Shown here: piece after piece, positions 62,709-64,000 of the stretch
Position numbering within the stretch: position 1 is the first letter of the stretch
How the letters are laid out: the number at the start of each line of letters is the position of its first letter
Assembly (NCBI RefSeq): GCF_002001205.1
Contig: NZ_MUNZ01000180.1
Location: 1-64,000 of the forward strand
DNA from: Hydrogenophaga sp. A37
GTDB lineage: Bacteria > Pseudomonadota > Gammaproteobacteria > Burkholderiales > Burkholderiaceae_C
Reading direction: 5' to 3'
Length of the DNA stretch: 64,000 nucleotides
Translations under genes and position numbers: made by a program
The notes under the pieces: generated by a model
What the model saw: the letters and a program-made list of their open reading frames with translations, nothing else
Told to the model about the DNA's origin: nothing
The model's database searches: none

Positions 62709-64000
62709 ATGACTTTGCGAATTTTCAACACCCTGTCGCGCAGCATTGAGCCATTTGCGCCCCTGGAACCAGGTCATGTGCGCATGTATGTGTGTGGCAT
62801 GACGATCTACGACCTGTGCCACATCGGTCACGCCCGGATGATGATGTCCTTTGACGTGGTGCAGCGCTGGCTCAAGACCAGTGGTTACCGTGTGACCTAT
62901 GTGCGCAACATCACCGATATCGACGACAAGATCATCAAACGGGCGGTGGAGCGGGGCATCACCCTGCGCGCATTGACCGATGAGATGACTGTTGCCATGC
63001 ACGAGGACATCGCCCAGCTGGGGATCGAACCTCCCAGCATTGAACCGAGGGCCACCGAGTACGTGCCGCAGATGCTCTCGTTGATTGAACGTTTGAGGGC
63101 CAATGGACTGGCCTATCAGGCGGAGAACGGCGACGTGAACTACGCCGTTCGCAAGTTCGAGGGCTACGGCAAGTTGTCGGGTAAGTCGCTGGATGACCTG
63201 CGCGCGGGCGAGCGCGTGGCCGTCGCTGGCGACAAGAACGATCCTCTGGATTTTGTCTTGTGGAAATGCTCCAAACCGGACGAGCCGGACGAAGCGCGCT
63301 GGGCGAGTCCGTTCGGGCCGGGCAGACCGGGGTGGCACATTGAGTGCTCCGCCATGTGCGGTGCCACGCTGGGCGAGACTTTCGACATCCATGGCGGCGG
63401 TGCCGATCTCCAGTTTCCGCATCACGAGAATGAGATCGCGCAGTCAGAAGGTGCGACCGGTCAGCCGCTGGCCCGTTTCTGGATGCACAACGGCTTCGTC
63501 CGGGTGGACAACGAAAAGATGTCCAAGAGCCTGGGCAACTTTTTCACCATCCGTGAGGTGTTGGAAAAATACGATGCCGAGACGGTGCGATTTTTCATTC
63601 TTCGCGCCCACTACCGCAGTGCCCTCAATTACAGCGATGTGCATCTGGACGACGCGCGGGGCGCGCTCAAGCGCCTTTACACCGCGTTGTCGCAAGTTCA
63701 ATCTTGCCCGCCCGAGCTGATCAATTGGGGTCAACCATTTGCAGCGCGTTTTCGCGCCGCCATGGACGAGGACTTCGGCACGCCGGAGGCGGTGGCCGTG
63801 TTGTTCGACCTGGCGACCGACGTCAACCGAAGCAAGGATGTACAACTCGCCGGTCTGCTCAAGGCGCTGGGTGGTGTGCTGGGTCTGCTGCAGCAGGACC
63901 CACAGGTTTACCTGAAATCGGGTGGAGCCTCCGAGGGGTTGGATGTGGTCCACATTCAAGAGTTGATGGCTGAACGTGCCGCCGCCAAGGTGGCGAAGAA
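62709..64000 (+). CDS. cysS: Cysteinyl-tRNA synthetase (3' end beyond window)
   Basis: Partial: 430 codons are in the window, with no stop before its end; the family has about 460. The start ATG 62709 encodes [20 protein letters not shown]. The zinc cysteine and HIGH signature appear in [10 protein letters not shown] and [21 protein letters not shown]-like WHIECSAMC contains further zinc ligands, and the KMSKS loop is [12 protein letters not shown]. It charges tRNA-Cys. It is divergent from the TPR/L,D-transpeptidase operon. Confidence 0.97.
   Translation, partial: MTLRIFNTLSRSIEPFAPLEPGHVRMYVCGMTIYDLCHIGHARMMMSFDVVQRWLKTSGYRVTYVRNITDIDDKIIKRAVERGITLRALTDEMTVAMHEDIAQLGIEPPSIEPRATEYVPQMLSLIERLRANGLAYQAENGDVNYAVRKFEGYGKLSGKSLDDLRAGERVAVAGDKNDPLDFVLWKCSKPDEPDEARWASPFGPGRPGWHIECSAMCGATLGETFDIHGGGADLQFPHHENEIAQSEGATGQPLARFWMHNGFVRVDNEKMSKSLGNFFTIREVLEKYDAETVRFFILRAHYRSALNYSDVHLDDARGALKRLYTALSQVQSCPPELINWGQPFAARFRAAMDEDFGTPEAVAVLFDLATDVNRSKDVQLAGLLKALGGVLGLLQQDPQVYLKSGGASEGLDVVHIQELMAERAAAKVAK

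Overview
The window looks like a chromosomal segment of a GC-rich betaproteobacterium, most likely Burkholderiales/Comamonadaceae (Hydrogenophaga- or Variovorax-like). This is inferred from the housekeeping gene content and order (ybgC-tolQRA, ribD/ribE/ribH-nusB, FimT-PilV-PilW-PilX-PilY1-PilE, glyA-nrdR, lpxH), very high third-position GC, and small GC-rich dispersed repeats. No tRNA, rRNA, prophage, IS element or CRISPR array was found.

Layout. 1-7922: orphan solute-binding protein, gluQ, FAD amine-oxidase-like protein, a LysR regulator divergent from a pirin/DoxX/flavodoxin-like operon, a DUF599 protein and a PAP2 phosphatase. 8102-30094: a roughly 22 kb aryl polyene / xanthomonadin-like pigment cluster, the most notable content. 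Its + arm (8102-21588) encodes two carrier proteins, three ketosynthase-type proteins (one a chain-length-factor type), an AMP-forming acyl activating enzyme, two hot-dog dehydratases, a ketoreductase, a LpxL-like acyltransferase, a LolA-like carrier, an MMPL exporter, a methyltransferase, an alpha/beta hydrolase and a polysaccharide-deacetylase-like protein. Its convergent - arm (29189-21714) encodes two flavin-dependent halogenase-like proteins, a MipA-like barrel, a PlsC-type acyltransferase, a family 2 glycosyltransferase, a UbiE-like methyltransferase and a cation/proton antiporter. The arms meet at a 109-bp element with 25-bp terminal inverted repeats. A small membrane protein gene (29384-30094) is divergent from the second halogenase.

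30308-43014: dnaE, a hybrid sensor kinase, tolA-tolR-tolQ-ybgC with an aminotransferase, and nusB-ribH-ribE-ribD. 43024-50299: a minor-pilin/PilY1 operon with visibly lower GC than its surroundings. 50423-53327: nrdR, glyA and a lytic transglycosylase. 53328-54048 has no convincing gene but holds a candidate structured RNA with a promoter-like sequence, a chain of hairpins and a strong intrinsic terminator. 54049-62430: a DUF349 protein, then a - strand group mtfA-lpxH-ppiB-ppiA-L,D-transpeptidase-TPR protein. The window ends inside cysS.

How the pigment genes would work together (inference from family knowledge): an aromatic acid is activated by the AMP-ligase and loaded on a carrier protein. 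Ketosynthase/CLF, ketoreductase and dehydratases extend it into a conjugated polyene. Halogenases and methyltransferases decorate it. The acyltransferases and glycosyltransferase attach it to a lipid or glycolipid head group, and the MMPL exporter plus LolA-like protein move it to the outer membrane. No ammonia-lyase or chorismatase for the aryl starter is in the window.
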